Shown one piece after another: positions 20,749-33,739 of a stretch of DNA of 64,000 bases. A model generated the notes under the pieces. That model saw only the letters and a list, made by a program, of their open reading frames with translations. It had not been told where the DNA came from and searched no databases. The first letter of the stretch is position 1, and every line of letters starts with the position of its first letter. The translations under genes were made by a program, and so were the position numbers. This DNA is from Amia ocellicauda (Eukaryota; Chordata; Actinopteri; Amiiformes; Amiidae). The stretch lies in contig NC_089858.1 of assembly GCF_036373705.1 (NCBI RefSeq), positions 33,878,249-33,942,248 of the forward strand, in the 5' to 3' direction.

Positions 20749-22582
20749 GGGAAAGTGAGTCAGAGACGACCCCCAAGAAGTGCGCCCCATGATCCAAGCA
20801 AGGAATAACGTTTTTTTTTTGGGGGGGGGGTGTGTGCACTGCAGCAATTTGCATGTTGTTGAATGGCTCAGCTCCTGTCCAGTCACATTCTGCAATGTGT
20901 TCCTGTTCTTCTGGACCATAGAAGTTGTGTGTTTAACATATCATCAGACTTGTAGTCGAGTCACCATAGTTTGGGTCCAAGTCCAAGTCCTTGACTTCCA
21001 AGACTCAAATCTGAAGTTGAATTTCACTTATGAACACTTATTATTAAGAGATAGCCCAAATTACAAAGATTAAAGCTTAGTTGTACTGTTTCTCCATTGG
21101 GACTTTATTGTTTATTTATGTTCCTAACATTATCAACATGAAAAAAATAAATCTAAACTGTGTAAGAGACCATTTCCACTGTACATTGTCCTAATGATAT
21201 ACTTAACTCTAGTTAATACAAGTAATCAAAAGAAAATGTTCTATACAAATACAAAATTGTTGTAGTCACCCTGCACAATGTTATATATTATTATACAATT
21301 ATATAATGCTATTATATATAAAATTGTATTTATGACCTTGAAAACCTGTATGCCTTACACTTAAAAGAAAAAACAAATAATAATTTAACCCCAGTCTGCT
21401 ACTTGCCCTAAACCAGACACAAACCTGTGGAATTAGCCCACTGACTCGTTAAACAGCAACAGATCCCGGGTGTAGCACTGAGGTGGTGAAATCCGACACA
21501 AATCCCATATATGATTTGACTAACAAAATATTGAGTCCCCACTCTGAGCAATATGCACACTAGTCAAACATGCAGGTCAGTGCAATACTTATGTAATAAT
21601 TATGACACTGACAACAGGCACATAACATAATCAAACTTGCAGTTCAAAATAGCGACAGTCCCAAAACTATTTCTGATCGATTTGTATGCATAAATTAAAA
21701 TAGGGGCAACCTAAGGACCACCTAAGAGACAGGACAAGCCCAAGAAAAAGGGAGTAACATTGATCCACAAATCAAAAAAAGATGCACTAAACCAATACTA
21801 GTGAAGCATAACCCGATTCCAAGATTGTTTTTTGCAACAATTGGCAAGGTTAAATTATAATGCTGATGGGCACTGAACCACAACTACTACATATGTACTA
21901 TATTACTATATCCGTGTCTTTGAAGATTGTTGAAATGTGTAATTTAAGTTGGGGTAGATGTTATTTCAGCCTGTTTCTTGTTAAAGTTTTGCAATATTTG
22001 AGGGAAAAAATACAAACATTGGAATAACTAACATTTGTTTTCCCATATGAAACTCTGGTGTACCTGTGTCTGCAGTATTGGTCTTGTATACATACACTTT
22101 TTCCCCAAAGTACTTTACCATTGTATGAAGTGTAAGTTGTTCTCTGTTCAACTATACATGACAATACTATGTCTTTCAAGTGTGGTGAACACCTAACATT
22201 GTTTCTAACAGAGGAGGTGGACACGTCCAAGAACAACTCTATACATATAACATATTGTTGTCATTACCTTTTCAACCCCCCACAACTGAACAGCAGAAAG
22301 GAGGGAAAAGTGCAGCTATTTCTACAGGATTGGAAAGTGAGGGTCTTCTTCAGTCATTTGGGAAGGCAACTCCAGTACCTCACAGGAAGGGGGAAAAACA
22401 TCTAAATTGCATTATGAAACCATAGACCTATACTGTAATGAGGTACTAAAGAATAAAACAAAACTTTTATTTTTGGCCGACACAATAAACACGTCATATA
22501 TGAAATAACATATGGGACAACATGGCCAACAAAATAAATGACCATGGAGCATGTACAAGAAGAACACGTGACAGAAAAAATA

Positions 22583-22849
22583 TCATAAACAAAAAAGTTT
22601 CCTTGTTTTGTTCTGCCTTTGCTGTTTGACCGCCCGTCTCCCTAAAGCTCCTGTCACTTGATGAAGCACGAGTGACACTGTTGACTGGCTCACCCCATGC
22701 TGATCCCTTCCTGGTCTCTGGAACGATCCAGAGTATCTAGGGCAAATTCCCAGTCCCATTTGAACTTTAATATGGACTGGTATGACAGGAGATCTGGTTG
22801 TCCTCTGAATCTTTTTAATCTCATCATTGGGCGAGTTAAGGAAAGACAT
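22583..22849 (-). pseudogene. PIF/Harbinger-type transposase fragment
   Basis: A minus-strand frame of 88 residues includes YSGSFQR, GRDQHGVSQSTVSLVLHQVT and GALGRRA. The GxxxGVSQSTVSxxLHxVT pattern is the helix-turn-helix region of Harbinger transposases and of HARBI1. The catalytic domain is absent. It is a relic with no sign of host use. Confidence 0.68.
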
Positions 22850-24599
22850 TCTTAAAGATTCTTGGATTTGCCTTTGCTGACCCTCATTATGCTGTTGTAA
22901 TATGCTGTTGGAGGATAATTTGTGCCAAAATAAACAGATAAAAAAATAAATATAATGAATGGAAATTTTCCTTAAAAAGCTAATTAATTAAATAAACATA
23001 ATTAAAAAGACAAAATAAAAATGGAATCTAAATGTATCTAATTATGTATCTATTTTATGTATTTTGTATTTATCTATTTTTAAATTTTGTGACAAATTAT
23101 CTTCCATAGTTATACAGCAGCCTTTATAAGTTAATATGCTGTGAGAGAAAATGCATTTACACCCCCATTTACTGCCAACACCACAGCCCCGTCCAGGATT
23201 TGTTCGAGTTAAGAACAGCTACAACGGGGTGTAAAACTAGGACAGAAAAACAGTCCTTCTTCGCACCTGAAATGTTTGATGAATCACTCCCTTTTCCCTA
23301 CTTAGATAGGCAATGCTATGCAAATAAGGAAATTGTCTTTTTTTTGGATTTCTCAGATCGTGGAAAACAGCACGTATCCTCTTCAGAGTCCTCAGCGTCC
23401 TTTCAAATCTGTATATTACAGTAAGCAGCCCCAGTGTTCATACACGAGCTCACAGAGGATACAGTTTTGTTCCTGTCAGCAAACACTACTTTTAAAAGTA
23501 ATTTGCTTTCGCTATCAATACAGGTAAAAATTGAGGAAATTGTACTTCGAAGGCCTGTAGGAATTTTCAAAATCTTTCCCCTCTTACTTGCTGGCTCCAG
23601 TTCTCTAACCCGCTCCCACACGGTAAAATTTTGCTGTGCTCTCTAACTCCTCCCCCACCTGCTCATCTGCCTGGAGCTCTGAAGGTGCTGGCAAAATATG
23701 TATTCAGCACTTGATTTTAACAACGCTACATTTGTGGTAAAATGAGTAAACCAATAAACCAGCAAAGCACTCTACGTCATTTCGTGGTTGAAATCAAGAT
23801 GCGACGTGGATCAACAAGAATACAATTTCTATTCAACGTTTTTGGCAACAATTCATCAGTCGAAATGTACATTGCTTTCAGGTTGTTGTGAAAAGTGTAG
23901 ATAACAACACAATATCTTCTCATGTACTTCCCCAAACCCAAGCTTTTTTCATGTGTGTATTTTCAGTGACATGCAGGAAATGCACAAACCCTTAAAGAGA
24001 AAAAGTTAAATAAAGCAGTTTATAAGAGTGTATGTATGAGTGTTTATATATAGTAGCATTGTAGGCTTTTTGCTATGTGAATTCACCAACCAAAACAACT
24101 AGGAAGGATTAAGAGGTAAAGCAACAGATTCATTCTGGAGTACTTCAGCTACATCAACACAGCTGAGCTGATGAATCCGAGGCGTATCAGGAAGGGTTTT
24201 CAGCTAATCAGCCAATCAGATGTGAGACAATAATTATTATTTGGTATAGTTAACCAAATGTTAAGGTTACTGTGCAGTGTATTTAGCCTGCTACTTTCAA
24301 TAGTACACTGAACACCAGGATAAATTCATCAACGGTTTTACACCTATTTGCTATTTCAAACACTTTCCGTATTGAATAAAATACAACTTAAAATTAACAT
24401 GCATGTCACCGCACATACAGTTTATTATTATTTATTAAGTGCTTTTACTGGAAGGTTTACATGTTTCATGCAAGTAAAATCATCATAAACCGTGTACTTA
24501 ATACGTAATAAATAAATAAAAACATGATTACCATTTAATTTTTTTAAATTGATTACCTGTAAAAAAAAAAAAGGATTTTCATTCAAATCTATACACTAG

Positions 24600-24715
24600 T
24601 AGCTAATGTGACGTCATCTGTAAATTATGCAAATTAGCACCAACGAAACTTTGAACCTTCGGTAATGTGTCCCAAGCCTTTGAAGGTAAAAATGTACCCT
24701 TCAGGACAGCCCTAC
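24600..24715. repeat. hAT-type MITE terminus
   Basis: Read on the minus strand it starts TAGGGCTGTCCTGAAGGGTA and continues with CTTCAAAGGCTTGGG and ACCGAAGGTTCAAAGTTTCG, typical of non-autonomous hAT ends in fish. The other terminus was not located. Confidence 0.45.
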
Positions 24716-25621
24716 AAAGCATAGTGATTGTCCACACAACATCTTTCTGATCTTGATAGTGTTTGTTATTTATTTATCCTCATACTTTGTAAATAAATAA
24801 TAGCATATGTTAAATTAAGTAGTAATAAATGATAAAGACCTGGCTTTCAACTATGTTGGTTTAGAATTGTTCGTGTGTGTCTGTGTGTGTTTGAGCTTTT
24901 ACCACACATTTGATCGTATCATGTAAATGTAACATCAGAAAGCTGAGGGAGGGGGGGAGCTGGAGGCTGGAGTCAGTTAAGTTAATTCATTTTAACTGCA
25001 AGAGAGTTGAAAGTGCTCCAGTTGAGATGTGTACATTTGATTAATTATAAATCCACCAAAACTCATCAAGGGAAACAAAAACACTCTGCAAGAAGCAGAA
25101 TGCTGTTGACAATAATGTGTACAATAATATTTACAATGTTTGAAAACATGTTTGAAGACTCTGAGAACTGATTCTCATTCTGGTTATTGACCAATTCTCT
25201 TTGCACAAACATTCAAAGGGTTCAATTTGAAAGCAGTTTTAAGAAATCTGAATTCCATCTCTCAAAAGCTTTCCGATAATGTTGACTCATGAATGTTATG
25301 TTCTCTGCTGCTGAAGCAGCTCTGTATACAAGATCAAGGCTTGGTTAGGGTTTACACTTCTCTGTTACATGAATACAAAAATGACTGTCACATGTGGTCC
25401 AATTCTTATTCAAGATAATGTGATCAGCTTCACATAAGTGGCTTGGTTAGTTTTCATTTCTGAAAACTTTAAAGGAAGACCACATCGTCTCAACTTTATC
25501 CAGCGTGTCTTTAGTTTTTTTCTCTCTCAGGTTTCCTGTTCTTCTTTATATGCCGGTCCACAGTTTTAGAGAAACACTTTTCATTTCTTACATCATTATT
25601 AACTTCCAGCCTCCCAAAATC

Positions 25622-25738
25622 ATGATCCTCACAGTGTATTTTCTAGTTCTGAGTAAGTATGTTTTCTTTTTCTTTGCCATTATTATTTAAATATTAATTT
25701 ATATATAAATATATTCATACACATACACACACACACAC

Positions 25739-25803
<65 letters not shown>

Positions 25804-28323
25804 ATTATAATCATATTATCAATTGCAATGGTGAACTGACATAGACTCTTCTGTCACAATTACAGTTGGGGTTGAACTGGGACCAGTACATGCAGGTATG
25901 TTATATATATATATATTTATTTTTTTTGTTTGTTTTTGCTCATTCTGTGTGGACTGAACCAGAGGCAGTATGTTCCTCCATGCTGCCAGAACCATGTACT
26001 TGTGCTGGAGATTCAGTTTACATAGGATTTATACTAATTGGAGCGTGCTGAAAACTGTAACTGCACCGGTATTTATTATAGTGACACAATCAGAGCAAAC
26101 AAAGAAATGCAAAGCTTTTGTATAATTTTCAGATGCTCTCTGTATCTGTTTTTTCAAACATTTTCTTACTACAATATTGTATCATTATTAGCAGTAGTAA
26201 TTATTAATATTACCTCAATATAAGTCAACACCACATGTAATTAACAGGCCTCCATGTGTTTGACCCACAGAATTGCGTACGACACTCTCTATTGAAGCAG
26301 TGCAAAAGCTCTTTAATATAGAAGACAGTGTTGTTTTTCGCTGTCAGTCTAACAAGGGATCACTCTGCCATTTCTACACCGATGGAAGCCAAGTCCCTTT
26401 CAGATCAGTGCCATTCAGGACAGAGTACCAGCACTGTCACATCTCTGTGTCTGCGGAGGAGCTGCTGGGGGAGAGAGGCTCTCAGCTCCGCACTGAGGTC
26501 TCTGTGAGCTGCGCTGTGGAACTGACGATGGATGGAGAACCAAATATTGTTCACTACAGTGACACTGTGACAGTAGAGATAGCTGGTGAGTCAGCTGCTT
26601 GTCACAATTTTAATGTCTGCAAGTGTACGATATTATTATTTCAAATGTATTATGTTTTTTAGCAGACATGTCACTGTTATCTGAGTTATATCATCAGTTA
26701 TTGTTTATATTTTTGAAAAAAAAGAAGAGACGGATCTTCTTTTTTCATTTCCCACAGACAGGTTTAGCAAATTTGGAAGACCTCGTGTTGAAGTGGATCC
26801 CCAGCTTGTCAACGAAGACGACCTCATCCGAGTGCTCTGTCTCGCTGGGACGGGAATGCGCTGCTTCTTCTACAATGGCAACAACAAAATGCCATTCAAT
26901 GCAGTGGTGTTCAATGAGACGTCAAAGGCTTGCAGCCTGACTGTGCTGGGGAAGGATCTGCCGTCAGAGAGACACAGAGGGAACAGCTCGGAGACCCTGC
27001 TGAGCTGTGCTGTGGAGGCGAAGCTGGGGGAATCCACAGTGAAGTCACGACGCAGCGAGAGCGTCAAGGTAGAGGTGGTTGGCAAAGGTTAGTGACAGCA
27101 TAAGACTATTAATTCTCCCCTTTATCGTTATAAATTCTCACTCCTGGACTACATCAAGAATTAAACTTCATGCACCCTGCCAGTCCAGCCAAGGTAGAAA
27201 ATCTGGGCAAACAAAATGTGCCGCATTTGCCAGGTTGGATTGGTGGACGGGTCAGAGTTCTGATTGAATCCGAGCCTCAAACCAGAGTCCAGATACCGTG
27301 AATTTGCTCTTGTGAACCAATCTCAGATTTAATTTTATGTGCAAATAATTCAGTGTGTTGTCTTGTCTGCAGGTCCGCATACCACTAAGGAGAATGGAGT
27401 AGAACCGGGTGAGTTTAAGTACAAGGCAGGGCTATTATATTAACTCCATGAATCTATTAAAATTATAAAATGTATTGTTTTTCCAGGGTTATTATATATC
27501 GGCTGACCACAGAGCACACATAGTAAATAAACAAAAATGAAATTGTTCATGTTCGGTTAGTATTTTACATTCTTCTATTTTTTACATTTCTTTTAAAACA
27601 ACAAACCAATTCAATTGTATCTGAAATTCTTAAGCTCCAGGCGTTAGTCCCCCTTATGTAGCATTACATTTAATTCAGATAAAAAAATCATGTGTCTCAA
27701 TCGTTTTGTTCTTCTCCTGGGTTTCCTTTCCCTCAAAATTAGAGTCTACAACAGTAGCGTTAACAATAAATGTAAAATGTAAACTTTAGGTCCAGATTCT
27801 GTCCTTATTATTTGTGATATATTAGTTTGAGGGAAATTGGAAGTATCAGGATTTTAGGTTATTATATTGGTTTATGTAATTTACTTTATTAGCATTGGTT
27901 TTAAATAAATAATATAAATAAATAACAGGTATTCATTTTGTTTTTGCAGTAGTTAATACGTCCAGTAATTTCACCACCTCTGGAGTTAGTGAGTATCACG
28001 CCGTGCAGAAATTGTTGTTACAATATATTGCACAGTGAAACAACGTATTTTGGTCATGTCTTCAAATATTCATTAAATATATAATAGTAGTACTTTAAAG
28101 TACTACTGTGTAAGTTGTGGTCTTGAGAGCTGATGGTGTTTTTGGCTGTGTCCTCTGCTCTACCTGTCTACCTGCAGTGTTGTTTTCCAGGTCAGTCCTT
28201 TGCGGTTTCGATCGGGGCCGCTTCCGGGGTTTTCCTGTTCGTCCTTCTGGTTGTGCCCGTCAGCTGTCTCAAGCATAGTACGTCACTTCCTCCAGCCCTC
28301 CCAGTGTGCATCCCAGTGCCTAC

Positions 28324-28379
<56 letters not shown>

Positions 28380-28929
28380 GCATTCTGTCGGACTCTATTA
28401 TTTAACAAGATCACATTTGCTTTGTATTTCAGGGAGAAATAGACACAGACAGGACAGGTGAGTTTCATGTCCTATTGCATTGCATTGCATTTATTTAGCC
28501 TATTTGTTTATTTATTTCAACAAAGTCAAATGGGAAATACATAAATGAATGTTGAAATGAATAAATCAATGTAGAAATAATGTAATGAATAAATAAACGT
28601 TCAAATAAATACAGAAAAAAATAAATACATGTTGAAATATGGAAATAGATAAATGTCAATTAATTAATTAATTAAAACATATATTTATTCATGCATTTAT
28701 GTATTTATTTCAACATTTGTGTATTTATTAATTTATTATTTTCTTTGTGTATTTATTTAAAATTTTGACATGGATAGTCCTCCATATCCCTGAACCACAT
28801 TATTGAATAGCAGTTATAATTTGGAGAAGCTGTTTAAAAGCCTAATCACTTTATAATTGTTGTTCTACTCTGATACCATTTAACTTCAGTAAATTATATG
28901 TATATTATATATTATAGGTATATATTATA

Positions 28930-28982
<53 letters not shown>

Positions 28983-31900
28983 TCACCTAAAGGATTATTA
29001 GGAACACCATACTAATACTGTGTTTGACCCCCTTTCGCCTTCAGAACTGCCTTAATTCTATGTGGCATTGATTCAACAAGGTGCTGAAAGCATTCTTTAG
29101 AAATGTTGGCCCATATTGATAGGATAGCATCTTGCAGTTGATGGAGATTTGTGGGATGCACATCCAGGGCACGAAGCTCCCGTTCCACCACATCCCAAAG
29201 ATGCTCTATTGGGTTGAGATCTGGTGACTGTGGGGGCCAGTTTAGTACAGTGAACTCATTGTCATGTTCAAGAAACCAATTTGAAATGATTCGACCTTTG
29301 TGACATGGTGCATTATCCTGCTGGAAGTAGCCATCAGAGGATGGGTACATGGTGGTCATAAAGGGATGGACATGGTCAGAAACAATGCTCAGGTCTGCCG
29401 TGGCATTTAAATGATGCCCAATTGGCACTAAGGGGCCTAAAGTGTGCCAAGAAAACATCCCCCACACCATTACACCACCACCACCAGCCTGCACAGTGGT
29501 AACAAGGCATGATGGATCCATGTTCTCATTCTGTTTACGCCAAATTCTGACTCTACCATCTGAATGTCTCAACAGAAATCGAGACTCATCAGACCAGGCA
29601 ACATTTTTCCAGTCTTCAACTGTCCAATTTTGGTGAGCTTGTGCAAATTGTAGCCTCTTTTTCCTATTTGTAGTGGAGATGAGTGGTACCCGGTGGGGTC
29701 TTCTGCTGTTGTAGCCCATCCGCCTCAAGGTTGTACGTGTTGTGGCTTCACAAATGCTTTGCTGCATACCTCGGTTGTAACGAGTGGTTATTTCAGTCAA
29801 AGTTGCTCTTCTATCAGCTTGAATCAGTTGGCCCATTCTCCTCTGACCTCTAGCATCAACAAGGCATTTTCGCCCCCAGGACTGACGCATACTGGATGTT
29901 TTTCCCTTTTCACACCATTCTTTGTAAACCCTAGAAATGGTTGTGCATGAAAATCCCAGTAACTGAGCAGATGTGAAATACTCAGACTGGCCCGTCTGGC
30001 ACCAACAACCATGCCACGCTCAAAATTGCTTAAATCACCTTTCTTTCCCATTCAGACATTCAGTTTGAAGTTCAGGAGATTGTCTTGACCAGGACCACAC
30101 CCCTAAATGCATTGAAGCAACTGCCATGTGATTGGTTGGTTAGATAATTGCATTAATGAGAAATTGAACAGGTGTTCCTAATAATCCTTTAGGTGAGTGT
30201 ATATATATATATATATATTTATATATATACACCGATCAGCCATAACATTATGACCACCTTCCTAATATTGAGTAGGTCCCCTTTTTGCTGCTAAAACAGC
30301 CCTGACCCGTCGAGGCATGGACTCCACTAGACCTCTGAAGGTGTGCTGTGGTATCTGGCACCAAGACGTTAGCAGCAGATCTTTTAAGTCCTGTAAGTTG
30401 CGAGGTGGGGCCTCCATGGATCGGACTTGTTTGTCCAGCACATCCCACAGATGCTTGATTGGATTGAGATCTGGGGAATTTGGAGGCCAAGTCAACACCT
30501 TGAACTCATGATTCATCAGACCAGGCCACCTTCTTCCATTGCTCCGTGGTCCAGTTCTGATGCTCACGTGCCCATTGTAGGTGCTTTCGGCAGTGGACAG
30601 GGGTCAGCATGGGCACCCTGACTGGTCTGCAGCTATGCAGCCCCATATGCAACAAACTGCGATGCACTGTGTGTTCTGATACAGTCGTCTAGCCATCACA
30701 ATTTGGTCCTTGTCAAAGTCGCTCAGATCCTTAAGCTTGTCCATTTTTCCTGTTTCTAACACATCAACTTTGTGGACAAAATGTTCACTTGCTGCCTAAT
30801 ATATCCCACCCACTGACAGGTGCCATGATAGCAAGATTATCAGTGTTATTCACTTCACCTGTCAGTGGTCATAATGTTATGGCTGATCGCTGTATATGTA
30901 TGTGTATATATATATACATGCATAATAAATCAAAACTGCACATTAGCAATGGAACACACAATGCTGGGCTTGGCTTAAATTTGAAACCTGTTTTATCTAG
31001 CCAACAGCTGCCACAGCCAATTGTCCTGATTAGTTGTATATGACTGAATTATAGGAGTTAGTCTCAAATGAATGCATCGATTAAAAAAAAATATATATAA
31101 TAAATTATACAAATACCTATATATGTATATGTATGTGTGTTCTATGACTTTACAATTAGTTAATGCACTCATGGTTACAAATGCTCAAGTGGAGAGCGTA
31201 TGATGGGGATGAATTGTCACGGGGAGTAATTATCACCGAGATAAATTGTCAGGGACGAAATTGATGTGCTCCCCAGAAAATTACATTTCCATTCACTGAC
31301 AATAACTAAATACAAGATCTTCCCTTTGCAGAAACGAGGACCCAGACTCCAGCTGTTCAGAGGACCATGACTGTAAGTATATAGAGACCAGGCGGACACT
31401 TTGTCTGTGTGTATATGCTACTCAATCCTGCCTGCAAAGTGGTTATGGCTGCATTTCAATTTTACAGAATGTTTCATACTGTATAAACTGATAACTTTCC
31501 GCTTTGGACCGCTATGTGTTGTGTTGATGATTGTTTAATTTGTATTCAAACATAAGCCAAAATTATACCACATGAACCAGCCATAACCACCTTAAGTAGT
31601 TTGTGGCGCAGCCTCCAACAGCAGGTAAGCAAGGTCTCTGAGAGAATTTCAGAGAATTCATTTGTTTTCCAGATTGACCTGTTTCCCAGAGTAATCATTA
31701 GTATCTGTTCTTCATTTTGTTTCCACCAGATGTGAATGTCAGTCCAGATGGTGAGACAGTGGAAGAGCGATATATGAGATCCAAGGTATCACATTTTTAG
31801 CAAAAAATGACATATTTATCGAAAATACAATGGTTTTGGCTAATTTTAAATGGAAGTAAAACTTAAAACTTCAATTAATAACCTGTAATCTATTCAAAAA

Positions 31901-32288
31901 TATTACAGCGTCTGTCAGACATGTTGAATTAATAAAATATTCCTATACATGACATTCAGAAGATTCAGAATTGCTCTACACAGAATAATTTACAACAACA
32001 CTCGATTAACCAGCTTCACTGACCTGTAACCAGTCCGCTGTTGATTAGGTTTTGTTTAGGAAAATAAGCAGTTATTTATAAGATATATCGGTGCAATGAC
32101 TCTCTTGTGTTCTGCAGGAACACCAGGAGACTGGGATTAATAGGCATTACGACAATGTGACACTGCATCAGTCCAAAGAAGAAGACAATCTGCACATCTA
32201 CAATAATGCGGAGTACATGAGTGGCCGTGATCCTGGGCTGGGATCGGTAGAAGCTTCCATTTCTACAGGGAATCGATCTCCACAATGA
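25622..32288 (+). CDS. Receptor copy D: two-domain Ig-like transmembrane receptor with YxN-type tail
   Basis: Eleven exons join in frame with GT-AG borders: 25622-25652, 25866-25895, 26271-26585, 26758-27087, 27373-27408, 27950-27988, 28191-28277, 28433-28457, 31332-31372, 31730-31785 and 32118-32288. They give 386 residues. Signal peptide is 1-20. Ig-like domains are 21-125 (Cys 45, 53, 76, 101) and 126-235 (Cys 153, 161, 184, 209). The stalk is 236-260, with [10 protein letters not shown] glycosylation sites. The membrane segment lies in 261-289 ([12 protein letters not shown]), without charged residues. The tail 290-386 has Y312 (YVNV), Y326, Y341 (YDNV), Y358 (YNNA) and Y363. YxN is the docking form for Grb2-type SH2 adaptors; no strict ITIM is present. 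The ectodomain differs from copy C by three residues in domain 1 and none in domain 2. Intron 8 holds two Tc1 elements. Ligand unknown. Confidence 0.8.
25742..25800. repeat. (AT)n microsatellite in intron 1 of copy D
   Basis: Nearly pure AT dinucleotides. Copy C has no such tract at the homologous place. Confidence 0.95.
28322..28379. repeat. (TTA)n microsatellite
   Basis: Pure trinucleotide tract between the membrane exon and the 25-nt tail exon of copy D. Confidence 0.95.
28918..28979. repeat. AT and (AC)n microsatellite
   Basis: Alternating purine-pyrimidine tract abutting the left end of a Tc1-like element. Confidence 0.9.
28980..30199 (-). mobile_element. Tc1-like transposon (1,220 bp), nearly intact
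   Basis: TA sites flank at 28978-28979 and 30200-30201. The inverted ends are CACTCACCTAAAGGATTATT and AATAATCCTTTAGGTGAGTG. The minus-strand transposase is open apart from one frameshift. A close second copy lies at 39848-40922. Confidence 0.95.
29012..30051 (-). pseudogene. Tc1 transposase with a single frameshift
   Basis: The frame starts at ATG 30051 ([20 protein letters not shown]). It shifts by one base shortly after, around 29965-29990, and continues as one open frame to 29012. The downstream part has [20 protein letters not shown] (first Asp), FQQDNAPCH (second Asp), [17 protein letters not shown] (Glu) and the terminal KGGQTQY. Only the helix-turn-helix region is damaged. The product would move its own family of elements. 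Confidence 0.88.
30230..30892 (-). mobile_element. Tc1-like internally deleted element (663 bp)
   Basis: TA sites flank, and the ends are CACCGATCAGCCATAACATT and the complement AATGTTATGGCTGATCGCTG. On the minus strand it encodes [33 protein letters not shown] and a terminal RGPTQY. The middle of the transposase, with both catalytic Asp residues, is deleted. Only 30 bases of AT repeat separate it from the neighbouring Tc1. Confidence 0.88.
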
Positions 32289-32739
32289 TAAATCTCCAGC
32301 TGGTATGCTTGACTGGCTGACGAACACCCTGAGAAGAAAAGGTGAAAGGGTGGCCAAAGGAGCAAGGCTTCCCCTCTTCCCTTGCTGTTTTATTACATTG
32401 ACTATGCCTAATTTAAACTCTTGACACTCTTCCTACGTTGTACTAAATGTTGTGTGCTTGATTCTGCTCAAAAGACAGGCTCTTCCAGGCAAAGCCTCCT
32501 TGCTCTCTTTGCTGTGTTGATTTTGTAGCTCTGTAAACTGTAACTGCTGTTGTAAACTGCACAGTTTCCTTGCGGTTGGAAGATGAAGAATACCATGCTC
32601 AATGTCACTAATCTCTGGAAAAAGGAGGCTAAAGGGCCCGATGTGCAGAGAGGGCAGGGTGAGGGCCTTGTGTGTGAGGTCTGTGTGGTACATGTTTGTT
32701 CTGATAGTGTGATTCATACTTTTTTTGTGTCACACAGGC

Positions 32740-32745
32740 AATAAA
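32740..32745 (+). promoter_or_regulatory. AATAAA polyadenylation signal, receptor copy D
   Basis: It lies about 450 bases after the stop codon of copy D. The stretch between, 32289-32739, reads as 3' UTR with no other feature. Confidence 0.6.
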
Positions 32746-33128
32746 CTAAACTAACTCTATTTCTGGGATTTCTTTGAGTCATGATTTCTTGTGTCTTTAA
32801 TGATTGAATAGCTTATGTTTTTTTATTTCAATTCAACAACAAAAAAACTTAAATACAAAATACACAGACACTCCAAACAAATCCTCGCTCTGCATGCAGC
32901 TCTTGCTATCACTACAAGTGGCCCTGGCCCCTGGATCCTCACTACATAGGGTGAGGCTATCCCTGTACCCTGTGGGAAACAAAACAACAAATACTGTTTC
33001 CAAAATGACCTGTGCCATTTTCAAAATCTAATTTTCAGTCACAATTATTAATGGTATATTTCTTAGCAGACACCTGTATCGAGAGCAACTTGTCATATAT
33101 CACATATTGACATACAATTACCCATTTA

Positions 33129-33739
33129 CACCGATCAGCCATAACATTATGACCACTGACAGGTGAAGTGAATAACACTGATAATCTCATTATCATGGCA
33201 CCTGTCAGTGGGTGGGATATATTAAGCAGCAAGTGAACATTTTGTCCTCAAATTGCTGAAAAAGTGAATGCTGGTTCTGATAGAAAGGTGTCAGAACACA
33301 CAGAGCATCGCAGTTTGTTGCGTATGGGGCTGCGTAGCCGCAGACCAGTCAGGGTGCCCATGCTGACCCCTGTCCACTGCCGAAAGCGTCTACAATGGGC
33401 ACGTGAGCATCAGAACTGGACCACGGAGCAATGGAAGAACGTGGCCTGGTTGATGAATCACGAGTTCAAGGTATTGACTTGGACTCCAAACTCCCCAGAT
33501 CTCAATCCAATCGAGCATCTGTGGGATGTGCTGGACAAACAAGTCCGATCCACGGAGACCCCACCTCGCAACTTACAGGACTTAAAGGATCTGCTGCTAA
33601 CGTCTTGGTGCCAGATACCACAGCACATCTTCAGAGGTCTAGTGGAGTCCATGCCTCGACGGGTCAGGGCTGTTTTGGCAGCAAAAGGGGGACCTACACA
33701 ATATTAGGCAGGTGGTCATAATGTTATGGCTGATCGGTG
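33129..33739 (+). mobile_element. Tc1-like internally deleted element (611 bp), sister of 30230-30892
   Basis: The ends CACCGATCAGCCATAACATT and GGTCATAATGTTATGGCTGA mirror each other. The plus-strand frame 33264-33707 runs [29 protein letters not shown], then jumps directly to [11 protein letters not shown] and [14 protein letters not shown]. The jump is at the same point as in the 30230 element, so the deletion was inherited and not independent. Confidence 0.88.

Larger units (their letters stand above)
20749..25621. other. Intergenic region between receptor copies C and D
   Basis: No host gene is visible in this 4.9 kb. It holds a PIF/Harbinger-like transposase relic (22583-22849, minus), a hAT-type MITE end (about 24600-24715), an AT-rich block near 22920-23110 and, from about 24940, DNA related to the upstream region of copy C. 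AATAAA at 21146-21151 is a possible poly(A) signal for copy C, some 400 bases after its stop. Confidence 0.5.

Noticed and set aside
20941-21010. Block of repeated AAGTCC and GACTC motifs
   Set aside because: It resembles a degraded fish MITE, but no termini or target duplication could be found.
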